Assembly (NCBI RefSeq): GCF_014524565.1 | Contig: NZ_CP060139.1 | Location: 3,665,501 to 3,729,500, forward strand | DNA length: 64,000 nucleotides | Origin: Croceimicrobium hydrocarbonivorans | Lineage (GTDB): Bacteria; Bacteroidota; Bacteroidia; Flavobacteriales; Schleiferiaceae | Direction of reading: 5' to 3' | Shown: positions 26,398 through 34,772 of the stretch, piece after piece | Layout: the number at the start of each line of letters is the position of its first letter | Position numbering within the stretch: the stretch's first letter is position 1 | Made by a program: the position numbers and the translations under genes | The notes under the pieces: model-generated | What the model was told of the DNA's origin: nothing | What the model saw: only the letters and a program-made list of their open reading frames with translations | Database searches by the model: none

Positions 26398-27222
26398 TTA
26401 GGCAATAAGCCTTTGTTTAAATTCTCTTGGAGACATGTCTCCAAGAGAAGAATGCGGATGGTTTTGATTGTAGTCTTCCATCCAATGATTGATTAACTCT
26501 TGCATCTGCGTCTTCGTTTCAAAGAGATAAGCGTTGAGCACGTCTTCTCTCAGGGTGCGGTTAAAGCGTTCACAAAAGCCATTCTGCATAGGTTTTCCTT
26601 TCTGTATTCTTAAGTGTTTTATCTGATGTCGTTTGCAAAACTTTTGAAAGGCTTCTGCCATAAACTCTGTTCCGTTATCAGTTCTTATGGTAAATGGCTT
26701 ACCGTGCCACTCTATTAGCTGCTCAAATTGCTCTACTACATGTTCGGAAGGGAAACTGCTGGATACCTTGCAAGCCAAAGCTTCGCGGTTGTAGTCGTCA
26801 ATAATGTTGAGCACACGCATTTTCACACCATTCTCTAAGCGGTCCTGCATGAAGTCGGCACTCCAACATAGGTTAGGAGCTAAAGGCTGCAGCAACACCT
26901 CTTTGTCAGGGTTAGGAATACGTCGCTTCCATTTCCTCTTGCGCTTGTTCATCCCCAGTTTGATGTACACCCTGCGGATACGTTTCTTGTTCCAGGCATA
27001 ACCCTCTTTACGAATACGCTTGGTATAAAATGGGCAGCCACGCGCAGGATAATGCTCCGCGTACCAGCGTAGCTTTTCCTCTACCTCCTTATCGTCTCGC
27101 TTGGATATATAGTAATATCCAGAGCGCTCAAGGCTAATGATTTTACAGGCCCTGGCAGTACTGACAGCGTAATCCGCTTTAATCTGCTTTGCTAAAAACC
27201 TCTTCTGACAGAGCCCTAGAGC
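26398..27222 (-). CDS. IS3-family transposase OrfB, expressed by -1 frameshift
   Basis: The rve-type DDE core contains LCWSADFMQDRLENG (first Asp), VLNIIDDYNREALACKV, FTIRTDNGTEFMAEAFQKFC (second Asp) and MQNGFCERFNRTLREDVLNA (Glu). A GTG at 26970 gives only the core, but the frame is open without a stop up to the slippery A7G at 27229-27222. The extra region reads SLERSGYYYISKRDDKEVEE and YAEHYPARGCPFYTKRIRKE, the normal IS3 OrfB HTH_21 region. The product is therefore probably the OrfAB fusion. Confidence 0.88.
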   Translation of the reverse strand, partial: ALGLCQKRFLAKQIKADYAVSTARACKIISLERSGYYYISKRDDKEVEEKLRWYAEHYPARGCPFYTKRIRKEGYAWNKKRIRRVYIKLGMNKRKRKWKRRIPNPDKEVLLQPLAPNLCWSADFMQDRLENGVKMRVLNIIDDYNREALACKVSSSFPSEHVVEQFEQLIEWHGKPFTIRTDNGTEFMAEAFQKFCKRHQIKHLRIQKGKPMQNGFCERFNRTLREDVLNAYLFETKTQMQELINHWMEDYNQNHPHSSLGDMSPREFKQRLIA

Positions 27223-27482
27223 TTTTTTTCCACCACATCCTTAAGGATCCTGTGGTCTAAGCTCAAATCCGCATACATCTGCTTTAGCTTCGTGTTTTCT
27301 CGCTCTAACTCCTTGTACTTGCGTAGCATTGCTGAATCCATGCCCCCGTACTTCTTGCGCCAGATATAAAAAGTATTGGCGCTTATACCTAACTCCTTGC
27401 AGATATCCTGTACTTTCTTACCAGCCTCATGCTCCTTTAAAGCCTGGCTGATCTGGCTTTCACTAAATCTTGATTTTTTCAT
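27216..27482 (-). CDS. IS3-family transposase OrfA
   Basis: The 88-residue protein from ATG 27482 (MKKSRFSESQISQALKEHEA) is preferred over an upstream Met at 27506 because this start is universal in IS407-group OrfA. The HTH_8-type fold (KVQDICKELGISANTFYIWR) is followed by KYGGMDSAMLRKYKELEREN and a leucine-zipper-like helix. It ends HRILKDVVEKKL just after the slippery run that leads into OrfB. Confidence 0.88.
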   Translation of the reverse strand: MKKSRFSESQISQALKEHEAGKKVQDICKELGISANTFYIWRKKYGGMDSAMLRKYKELERENTKLKQMYADLSLDHRILKDVVEKKL

Positions 27483-29145
27483 AGTCAACAGTTTAAATTT
27501 ACACACTTTTAAACTGTTGGATTTTTTGGGGGACTTACAGATGGCCCAGGTGAAAGCTTGTTGTGATTAGCTTTCAAATTGAATTGTAACTTAGTTCTGT
27601 CACAGGATTCCTGTTTGGCGAAGGGTTCAATGATGAGTTGTGATTAGCTTTCAAATTGAATTGTAACTTAGTTCTGTCACAGGTGCGGCGGCTAGCGCGA
27701 CGGCAGCTGAAAAGTTGTGATTAGCTTTCAAATTGAATTGTAACTTAGTTCTGTCACAGGATTAAGGGAGGTTGTTAAACAGGCCGTGCCGTTGTGATTA
27801 GCTTTCAAATTGAATTGTAACTTAGTTCTGTCACAGGTTAAAAAGGATTCAATAAGCTCTTCAGGCAGTTGTGATTAGCTTTCAAATTGAATTGTAACTT
27901 AGTTCTGTCACAGGGCCTTCGGCCCAAGCTACAGGCTCTGCCATGTTGTGATTAGCTTTCAAATTGAATTGTAACTTAGTTCTGTCACAGGTAAGAGCGT
28001 ACCAGTCAATGTTACCTTTAGGTTGTGATTAGCTTTCAAATTGAATTGTAACTTAGTTCTGTCACAGGGGATTAATATTGTAAATCCCGTTTGGATCAGT
28101 TGTGATTAGCTTTCAAATTGAATTGTAACTTAGTTCTGTCACAGGCATAATGAGCGCATTAAGCTCATTCAGGGTGTTGTGATTAGCTTTCAAATTGAAT
28201 TGTAACTTAGTTCTGTCACAGGGCCTCAATCATACTGCTGAAGGGATTATAAGTTGTGATTAGCTTTCAAATTGAATTGTAACTTAGTTCTGTCACAGGT
28301 ACACTATTCTCTAAGCGCGCCTGGTTTTGGTTGTGATTAGCTTTCAAATTGAATTGTAACTTAGTTCTGTCACAGGGCTCGCCTAAAATGTCCGCCGTGC
28401 TCAATGGTTGTGATTAGCTTTCAAATTGAATTGTAACTTAGTTCTGTCACAGGTATTCATATCCCCTTCAGTGGCGGCCATATGTTGTGATTAGCTTTCA
28501 AATTGAATTGTAACTTAGTTCTGTCACAGGAAAATTGCGCATCACCTGCGTATTTCTGAGGTTGTGATTAGCTTTCAAATTGAATTGTAACTTAGTTCTG
28601 TCACAGGCTTTCAGAAGCACATTAAGCAAGGACAAATGTTGTGATTAGCTTTCAAATTGAATTGTAACTTAGTTCTGTCACAGGACTTCCTCGGTTTGCC
28701 CCTTGAAGCTAAAAGTTGTGATTAGCTTTCAAATTGAATTGTAACTTAGTTCTGTCACAGGGGCCGTTGCCGCTGGGCTCATTACTTAAGGGTTGTGATT
28801 AGCTTTCAAATTGAATTGTAACTTAGTTCTGTCACAGGTTACGCGCTCATAGGGGCCTATCGGTGCAAGTTGTGATTAGCTTTCAAATTGAATTGTAACT
28901 TAGTTCTGTCACAGGTAATATTTGGAAATAGGCGAATTAGTGATGGTTGTGATTAGCTTTCAAATTGAATTGTAACTTAGTTCTGTCACAGGAGCACTCC
29001 CTTGCGGCGCTACATTCAGTATGTTGTGATTAGCTTTCAAATTGAATTGTAACTTAGTTCTGTCACAGGTAATTGATTCGTTTTGTCTTACAAATGTAGT
29101 TGTGATTAGCTTTCAAATTGAATTGTAACTTAGTTCTGTCACAGG

Positions 29146-29209
29146 GTACTGTGACGGACTAGGTTGACAATCAGGCGGGTAGGCTCCGATTTTGGAATTG
29201 AAAAATGAC
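29146..29209. promoter_or_regulatory. Candidate adaptation leader between last repeat and cas2
   Basis: The 64 bp between the right-most, perfect repeat and the cas2 stop codon are unique. Because repeats degenerate at the opposite end, new spacers are probably inserted here. No promoter box is evident in it on the + strand. This is inferred from repeat decay only. Confidence 0.45.
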
Positions 29210-29557
29210 CTAGAATAGCTCCAATTGCTGCGGGGTATCTGGTTTTTCTATTTCTGATTTACCACGAAAAAATTCCATCATGCCAAACTGTTTATCTGTA
29301 AGAGAAAATAGTATCACTTCCCCCTTGGGCGGTAAGAAGCTTTTTACCCTTTTTATGTGAACATTAGCATTATCTCGACTGGAGCAATGTCGTGTATAAA
29401 TCGAATATTGCATCATCGTAAACCCATCCTTTAGAAGGTTTTTTCTAAAAAGCGCACCTTGCCTTCGGTCTCTTTTTGTATCAGTCGGTAGGTCATAGTG
29501 CACAAATACCCACATGATGCGATAAGCATTAAACTGATCGTGGCTTAACATTGCCAA
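29210..29557 (-). CDS. cas2: CRISPR-associated endonuclease Cas2
   Basis: The 115-residue protein has the Cas2 ferredoxin-like start after a short extension (FNAYRIMWVFVHYDLPTDTK) with the conserved first-strand Asp. FTMMQYSIYTRHCSSRDNAN and VKSFLPPKGEVILFSLTDKQ follow. It bridges Cas1 dimers during spacer integration. It overlaps the end of cas1 by 29 nt, so cas9-cas1-cas2 form one operon reading toward the array. The first Met is plausible; MLSHDQ two codons later is an alternative. Confidence 0.95.
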   Translation of the reverse strand: MAMLSHDQFNAYRIMWVFVHYDLPTDTKRDRRQGALFRKNLLKDGFTMMQYSIYTRHCSSRDNANVHIKRVKSFLPPKGEVILFSLTDKQFGMMEFFRGKSEIEKPDTPQQLELF

Positions 29558-30464
29558 TTTGTATTTTAGGGTAAGCTATTTTGCGACGTTCACCTTCATA
29601 ACATTGCATTAAGCTGGCCGTTGTTCGCTGCATTCCTACCATTAATGGACTTTTCATATCGTCAATGTAAACATCGATTGTAGGCAAGGCTAGGAGCTCC
29701 CTCTTTATTGCTGGGCTTAAAACCTCAATATCTTTAGTATCAAAATTCTCAACAATGTCAAGAACTAATAAGTCCACAAATGGTCGATAGGGTTCCATGA
29801 TATCATCCGCAAGGCAAAAAGGATTGTATTTATTGCGATGATGAATGCCTACTGCAGGAAGCATTCCACTCGCAACTAAGCTTCGTGCGACAATGGCACG
29901 CAAAATGGCGTAACCATAGTTCAAGAGATTATTGGGAACATCTTCATATCGACCTCTCCTAAAAGGGAAATCGGACTCGATTAGCTTTACCCAATAATTC
30001 GCTGCTGCACGTCCTTCATAATTATCAGGATCCCCACTTCGAACCTTAGAAGCCCAGTTTTCCATATTGCTGGCCTCTTTTCCTATACCCTTAAGGACCT
30101 GTGCTTGATTCTCAATTTTTGATTTTACGGTCTGTTGCCAAAGGTTTTTTCGCAAGGGTTCTGATGATTCTAATTGAAAGCGCAATTTCTCTGTGAAGGT
30201 ATGATTAGCGCTCATTGGCATAAAGAGACCCGCCGGTAAATGATGGCTGTCGCAGCTAAGTATAGCTGCATTATGATCAATTAGATCTGCTAAAAGAGCC
30301 TGTGAAATAGTGATCCTCGGATGGTCCAGGATTAAAATTCCAATATCTTCAATAGGAATTGTTTTGGCTGATTTCCCCTCTTCTGATGGGAAATCTACTT
30401 TGAGTTGCAGCTTTTCTTTATGTAAGTAAGCCGGGTTACCGAAGTATAAGGTTCGCTTAATCAA
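29529..30464 (-). CDS. cas1: CRISPR-associated endonuclease Cas1
   Basis: The 311-residue integrase has the N-terminal beta domain (RTLYFGNPAYLHKEKLQLKV, EDIGILILDHPRITISQALL). The alpha-helical catalytic domain contains NNLLNYGYAILRAIVARSLV, GIHHRNKYNPFCLADDIMEP and YRPFVDLLVLDIV. The Glu/His/Asp metal-binding set sits within these. Length and sequence type fit type II Cas1. It starts 4 nt inside the end of cas9 (ATGA-type overlap). Confidence 0.96.
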   Translation of the reverse strand: MIKRTLYFGNPAYLHKEKLQLKVDFPSEEGKSAKTIPIEDIGILILDHPRITISQALLADLIDHNAAILSCDSHHLPAGLFMPMSANHTFTEKLRFQLESSEPLRKNLWQQTVKSKIENQAQVLKGIGKEASNMENWASKVRSGDPDNYEGRAAANYWVKLIESDFPFRRGRYEDVPNNLLNYGYAILRAIVARSLVASGMLPAVGIHHRNKYNPFCLADDIMEPYRPFVDLLVLDIVENFDTKDIEVLSPAIKRELLALPTIDVYIDDMKSPLMVGMQRTTASLMQCYEGERRKIAYPKIQIGNVKPRSV

Positions 30465-33400
30465 TACTCTCCAACTTGAACAATTTCACCTAAATAATTA
30501 ACTCGCACTTTTACAATTTGCTTTAGTGGTTCTAAGCTTTTTATCTTTTTATAGGTAATGTTTTGTAATGCTTTATTCGTTTCAACTAGCGTTTCAAGAT
30601 GGTGACGGAAAACATATTCCCGAATAATGGCAGTGCCATATGCTAAGCGTGAAACTGCTTGAACACGATAAAGATTTGGGCTTATTATCGAATAATTTTC
30701 AGGATCCCTTAAATCTATTTCTAGAGGATCAAATCCTTCAGCAGGGAATACGAAGTATTCATTTTTCTTTAGAGTGAACTTCAGTGGGTGCCCAAGGCTA
30801 TTTGGATTCCAAACTACTGTTTTATCCTGCTTGTACCGCTGCACTGCTTCGTAGAAAGACACTACTTCATCATAAAGGTTTCCTTCAGAATCCTCATAAA
30901 TGGCCGCATGGTGATTATTGCCTGTACTCACATAACTAGTTGGTATTTCCTTACCTTGATCATCTAAGATCAGCTCTCCATCTATTCCTCTTTTACGATG
31001 CAAGGCTTCCGCGTTTTTTACCCCACTAATCTTTACACTTTTTATCGAAATTCGTTTTTCCTCATTTAGCCATATGGGATTTTCTTCCAGATCGGAGAAA
31101 GCTGTTTTAGCATCATTAGATTCTTCGAGCCTTTTTTCTAATGCCCTCCGAGCTCCGGCGTCAATTATTTTTTCTAAACTCTTAACATTTTTAAAGTTCT
31201 CAGGGTTTACATCTTTACGAATGCTAAACTCCTCTTCCAGATAGCTGATCTTTACTTTAGAAGGTAAAGTTTCTATCCCCCCCTTAAAAAGGATGGGCTT
31301 TTTAGATGGGCTATTCTTGCCTGAAAATGCCTTCTTTGGGTCATTGTCATTTTCCTCTAATCTTAATAGTAAGGCTTCGCGATGTCCTTTATTGGCAACT
31401 TTTAATATGGTTTCTAAGTCTAAACTGGCATTAATCGGAATCAACTTAGTTTTATACCTTTTTAAACTTCCATATATAGTTTCATTGTGCAATTGGCCAC
31501 GGGGAGTTTCAATGATCTGTTTGCGGAATTTTCCTGACCCAATCTTAATCTTATTGACGTTTAAGGTTACCACTTTGTTATTGGCTTTCCTCGAAACGAG
31601 AATCTCTTCAAGGTGCTTTTTAGCTTCATTCCTAAAGCCTGGCATCGGTGACTTAAACCGCCATTTATTGGCATCATCCTTAAAGAGTTCTTTGGACTGA
31701 ATACCGAAAACCTCCTTGCCAATTTGGTCATGACGATCTCTGGCATTTAGGTAATTCAGATATTGTATAAAACTTGGTTTGGTAAAAGCCACCGTCAGGG
31801 CGTCCATAGCATGATGTCGATGATCATTCCGCTTATTCCAATCCCTAATTTTCCTGTGTTTTTTGCCAGTTTTATCAACTATTTCTTCCGTTAACCCCAA
31901 TGACTGATATTTATTCCAATTGAGTTCCTTCATAACGTCTACTAAGCCCCAATCTGTTCTCAAACGATCAGTTATTGGCCCAATGGTAGTGCTTACTTTA
32001 AGGCTTATTTGTTGAAGAATCTCTTTAGCTTTTCGCGCGATATATTGACTTTCCTGTAATTGTCTCTTTATGAAGTCTTCAGGGATGTCAGCGCTGTCCC
32101 AGCTGAGTTTTAAAAATTTAGTTTTGCTAATACCTTCTTTTTTAGCTTTTAAATCTTCAATTCTCTTCAGGTAGCTTGCAAAATCATCGGCACTGAGCTT
32201 TACTTCTAAGAATTCCTTGGCCGTTTTATTGCCCTTTTCTTCATTCCAAGCTCTTTCACAAAGTACTTTATTACTATACGAGTCGTCAAATAGTTTAGAG
32301 CGGGGGATAATATGGTCGATATCATATTTATTACCGAACAATTCGGATTTGGGAATAATTTCGCCTGAGTATATTGAAACATAGCCACACTCCTCCCAAA
32401 GTTTATAGCGAATAATATCGTTCTTGGACACTTTTTGAATTCCAAACTCAGAACTTAAGAGTTTACGTATACGATCATTATTTGCCGTTGCATCGGCAAT
32501 TCCTTTGGTCATATCACGTCTTTGCTCTGCATTCTTTTTTAACTCTCGCGCCAATTCTATCCGTATTTCATCCGGACGTCCCATTTCAGGATGCTTGAGA
32601 ATTGCATTAATTAGATTGATTACTTGATTAAGTACTTTTTCAACCACTGGATTTCGAAGGGCACCTAACTTAAGGAGCTCTAATTCTTCAATAATTTCTG
32701 GTTTGATTTTTTGGTAACCAATTAAAGCTAAGGATTCAGATAAATCATTACCCTCTTGCATAAGGGGAAGTAATTTTCGAATCGCTCTACTGCTGTACCG
32801 CCCGTAGTCGGATTCAAAACTAATATTGGCTAAAATGGCAGAGGCAGATTCATTAAAACCGTATTTATTGGCTAAAACATCTTTAAGCTTGCGATCATCT
32901 TCTGCAGAATAGAGGAGGTGCCAAAGTTGGAAATTCGGATGTTTGTCAAATCCTTCATCCTTAAAAGGAATATCAAATTCTAAAACCTGAGTGTCAAAAT
33001 TTAAGGAGGAGAAAATTGCTTTAAGATCTATAAGAAGAGTTTCAGAATCGGGATTTAATTCATATCCTTCGTGCTCCACAATTCTTAAAAAGGCGGACAA
33101 CATTTTACAATTCGTCCTATTCCCTTCTATTTTGCTGAAATTACACTTCCAGCCTTTTTCTAGCTTTAGTTCTTTTACCAGTTCAGCTCCTGAGATTTGC
33201 TCTTTAAAACTAAGTTTATGCCCTAGAATATTCAATTGCTCTTCATTCAATACGTATTCCCCTTCATTAGTTTTAGAGAGCCTGATGTTCAAAAGGTTAT
33301 GCCAAATTCTAAATTCTTGAAAGAGGGGAGAGGACTTTGGTATTGCTTTATGATATTTCTCTAGCTCGCAATCTGTAATTAAGTGCTTTTGGGATTTGAG

Positions 33401-34552
33401 TCTTCTCTGATAAAAAACTACAGTATCTCGTATTTCAGTCTTTAATTTTTTAGTCAATATAGGATGTGCTTTTGCTTGTACCTCCCATATTTTCTCAAAT
33501 TCATCTAAATAATCCTGGCGGTAAAAAACTTGTTTTTTTAATTGTGCATGTGGGTTATTTGCCACTTGCTCATAGAGATACTGACCGACCGTTATCCGTT
33601 TGAAATAGAGTTCTTTACTCCGATCACTAATTGCACCTAAATAGCCACTTGAATTAGAAATATCACCATTTATTTCAGCGAATACATGAATCAGATCTTC
33701 TAGGGGAAGTTTTTCATGTATCGCTTTTGCTCGTAAACGATATTTCGCTTCCTTTTTTTCCTTTGGATTACCTACAAGCTTGGACGAGTCCGTTTGTAAT
33801 TGATTGAGGAAATATTTTGTCGTTTGAGATCTGCTAAAATTATTTAAGTCATTAAGAACCTTCGCAGTCAATACTTCAGGATAATGAGTGCTTTGATACT
33901 TCCAAATGCTTTCAAATTCGGCTCTTAAATCTGAAGGGTAAAACTTAGGAATGGTTGTTTTTCCGTTTTCAATTAGTTGGACCACATATTCTCCAGGGCT
34001 TAAATTGTGATCATATAACTGCTTTGCAATTCCCATTGAATCAATAGCAGCACCTTCTTCTTCATTCTTAGCTTTCCGACTGCTTTTGTATCCTCTCTTT
34101 TTGTTGATCATAAGAAGAACTCGAGCAAATTCCTCTAATTCAATTCGATCTTCAGCTGCCTTTGCTCTCAATCTAAGTGTTTCGAATGTAGAATTCTTAG
34201 TAGCTTCAAAGAGGGCGGTTATATCGGTAATAAGGCCATTTTCTTTTAATATCGCTACTAAATTTTCTCTTCGCAGTTTGTAGCGTTGCAAATTTCGGCG
34301 CATACCTCTCATTTGGGTCCGCCTAGCATTAAGAGAAAGTGCCATACCTTTTTCAAAGTCCTTAATTGGCTCCTTAGAAGTAGAAATATTTCCTAAGGCA
34401 TCTTTTTTCACCATATTGTCGCCATAAGGCACAACTCGAACTCCAAGCTTTACAATTTTTGATAATCCTTTTGGATCATTGTTTTCAGCTTCATTTACAA
34501 ATGCCCAGCCAATGCTGCCAGAGCCAATATCAAGTCCAAGAATTTTTTTCAT
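30461..34552 (-). CDS. cas9: CRISPR-associated endonuclease Cas9 (type II-C, long Bacteroidota form)
   Basis: The 1363-residue RNA-guided nuclease has RuvC-I LGLDIGSGSIGWAFV (Asp8), an Arg-rich bridge helix RRTQMRGMRRNLQRYKLRRE (residues 77-96), RuvC-II EIRIELARELK (Glu666), HNH KYDIDHIIPRSKLFDD (His747, with Asn761 in NKVLC) and RuvC-III HRHHAMDALTVAF (His914, Asp917). All catalytic positions are present, so both strands should be cut. No csn2 or cas4 accompanies it, which gives subtype II-C. Residues 1040-1363 form the PAM-interacting part. Start ATG 34552 (MKKILGLDIG) is firm. Confidence 0.98.
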   Translation of the reverse strand: MKKILGLDIGSGSIGWAFVNEAENNDPKGLSKIVKLGVRVVPYGDNMVKKDALGNISTSKEPIKDFEKGMALSLNARRTQMRGMRRNLQRYKLRRENLVAILKENGLITDITALFEATKNSTFETLRLRAKAAEDRIELEEFARVLLMINKKRGYKSSRKAKNEEEGAAIDSMGIAKQLYDHNLSPGEYVVQLIENGKTTIPKFYPSDLRAEFESIWKYQSTHYPEVLTAKVLNDLNNFSRSQTTKYFLNQLQTDSSKLVGNPKEKKEAKYRLRAKAIHEKLPLEDLIHVFAEINGDISNSSGYLGAISDRSKELYFKRITVGQYLYEQVANNPHAQLKKQVFYRQDYLDEFEKIWEVQAKAHPILTKKLKTEIRDTVVFYQRRLKSQKHLITDCELEKYHKAIPKSSPLFQEFRIWHNLLNIRLSKTNEGEYVLNEEQLNILGHKLSFKEQISGAELVKELKLEKGWKCNFSKIEGNRTNCKMLSAFLRIVEHEGYELNPDSETLLIDLKAIFSSLNFDTQVLEFDIPFKDEGFDKHPNFQLWHLLYSAEDDRKLKDVLANKYGFNESASAILANISFESDYGRYSSRAIRKLLPLMQEGNDLSESLALIGYQKIKPEIIEELELLKLGALRNPVVEKVLNQVINLINAILKHPEMGRPDEIRIELARELKKNAEQRRDMTKGIADATANNDRIRKLLSSEFGIQKVSKNDIIRYKLWEECGYVSIYSGEIIPKSELFGNKYDIDHIIPRSKLFDDSYSNKVLCERAWNEEKGNKTAKEFLEVKLSADDFASYLKRIEDLKAKKEGISKTKFLKLSWDSADIPEDFIKRQLQESQYIARKAKEILQQISLKVSTTIGPITDRLRTDWGLVDVMKELNWNKYQSLGLTEEIVDKTGKKHRKIRDWNKRNDHRHHAMDALTVAFTKPSFIQYLNYLNARDRHDQIGKEVFGIQSKELFKDDANKWRFKSPMPGFRNEAKKHLEEILVSRKANNKVVTLNVNKIKIGSGKFRKQIIETPRGQLHNETIYGSLKRYKTKLIPINASLDLETILKVANKGHREALLLRLEENDNDPKKAFSGKNSPSKKPILFKGGIETLPSKVKISYLEEEFSIRKDVNPENFKNVKSLEKIIDAGARRALEKRLEESNDAKTAFSDLEENPIWLNEEKRISIKSVKISGVKNAEALHRKRGIDGELILDDQGKEIPTSYVSTGNNHHAAIYEDSEGNLYDEVVSFYEAVQRYKQDKTVVWNPNSLGHPLKFTLKKNEYFVFPAEGFDPLEIDLRDPENYSIISPNLYRVQAVSRLAYGTAIIREYVFRHHLETLVETNKALQNITYKKIKSLEPLKQIVKVRVNYLGEIVQVGEY

Positions 34553-34686
34553 GTGATAATATTTAGGTTAAGGTATAGGGTAAAAGGAGCTTTAATCTTA
34601 TTTAAAAATAGTAATTGATGCTTGTTTTTTGGAATTCCCAAAGTGTTCAATTGCGACTTGGACTCAATTTTTTAAATCAAAATTTG

Positions 34687-34694
34687 TATGTTTG
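34687..34694 (+). promoter_or_regulatory. Candidate -7 box of the tracrRNA promoter
   Basis: TATGTTTG matches the Bacteroidota -7 consensus TAnnTTTG exactly and ends 3 bp before the anti-repeat. The expected transcription start would fall at about 34700, at the beginning of the anti-repeat. A TTG at 34658-34660 is the nearest -33-like element, but the spacing of 26 bp is longer than usual. Confidence 0.55.
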
Positions 34695-34697
34695 AAG

Positions 34698-34772
34698 TCA
34701 ATTTGAAGCTAATCACAATAAAGATTATTCTGTTGTGAAAACATCTAAAGCGGCCCTAGGGTCGCTTTTTTT
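34698..34772 (+). ncRNA. tracrRNA
   Basis: TCAATTTGAAGCTAATCACAA (34698-34718) is complementary to the first 22 nt of the CRISPR repeat after its initial G, with a single-base bulge (GAAGC against GAAAGC). The tail AAAGATTATTCTGTTGTGAA follows and then a terminator hairpin (AGCGGCCC/GGGTCGCT) with seven T. The RNA would be about 75 nt. It lies in the 218-bp gap upstream of cas9 on the opposite strand. It should pair with crRNA repeats, bind Cas9 and allow RNase III processing. Confidence 0.9.
34749..34772 (+). terminator. Terminator of tracrRNA, overlapping the HNH gene's stop
   Basis: The stem AGCGGCCC/GGGTCGCT (one G-T pair) is followed by T7 at 34766-34772. The convergent HNH gene ends at 34771, so the structure may stop transcription from both sides. 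Confidence 0.85.

Larger units (their letters stand above)
26357..27539 (-). mobile_element. IS3-family (IS407-group-like) element inserted in a CRISPR spacer
   Basis: The 1183-bp element has ends TGTAAGTCCCCCA (left) and the same inverted at right, with imperfect continuation to TCCAACAG. It is flanked by GATG direct repeats (26353-26356 and 27540-27543). Removing the element and one GATG leaves a 30-bp spacer (26343-26356 plus 27544-27559), exactly the array norm. A 4-bp duplication and the OrfA/OrfB sequence type fit the IS407 group. Both orfs are intact. Confidence 0.95.
24170..29145 (+). CRISPR. Type II-C CRISPR array, 49 full repeats, interrupted by an IS
   Basis: The repeat is 47 bp (starts GTTGTGATTAGCTTTC, ends TAGTTCTGTCACAGG), with 30-bp spacers (a few are 29 or 31) and a 77-bp period. 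There are 28 full repeats at 24220-26342 and 21 at 27560-29145, plus a degenerate 3' half repeat ending at 24189. That gives 49 spacers including the one split by the IS. The first three full repeats (24220, 24297, 24373) are 46 bp with TAAATAG where the others have TAACTTAG; the first also has GTCGCAGG. Orientation is + because the tracrRNA anti-repeat is complementary to the + strand repeat. The left end is the degenerate, old end. Confidence 0.98.

Noticed and set aside
26343-27559. Two independent CRISPR arrays separated by a transposase region
   Set aside because: The flanks recombine to one 30-bp spacer with a 4-bp duplication, so it is one array with an insertion.
32206-32445. Open frame within cas9 and other frames opposite or inside cas9
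   Set aside because: They are shadows of the cas9 reading frame, which carries all conserved motifs without interruption.
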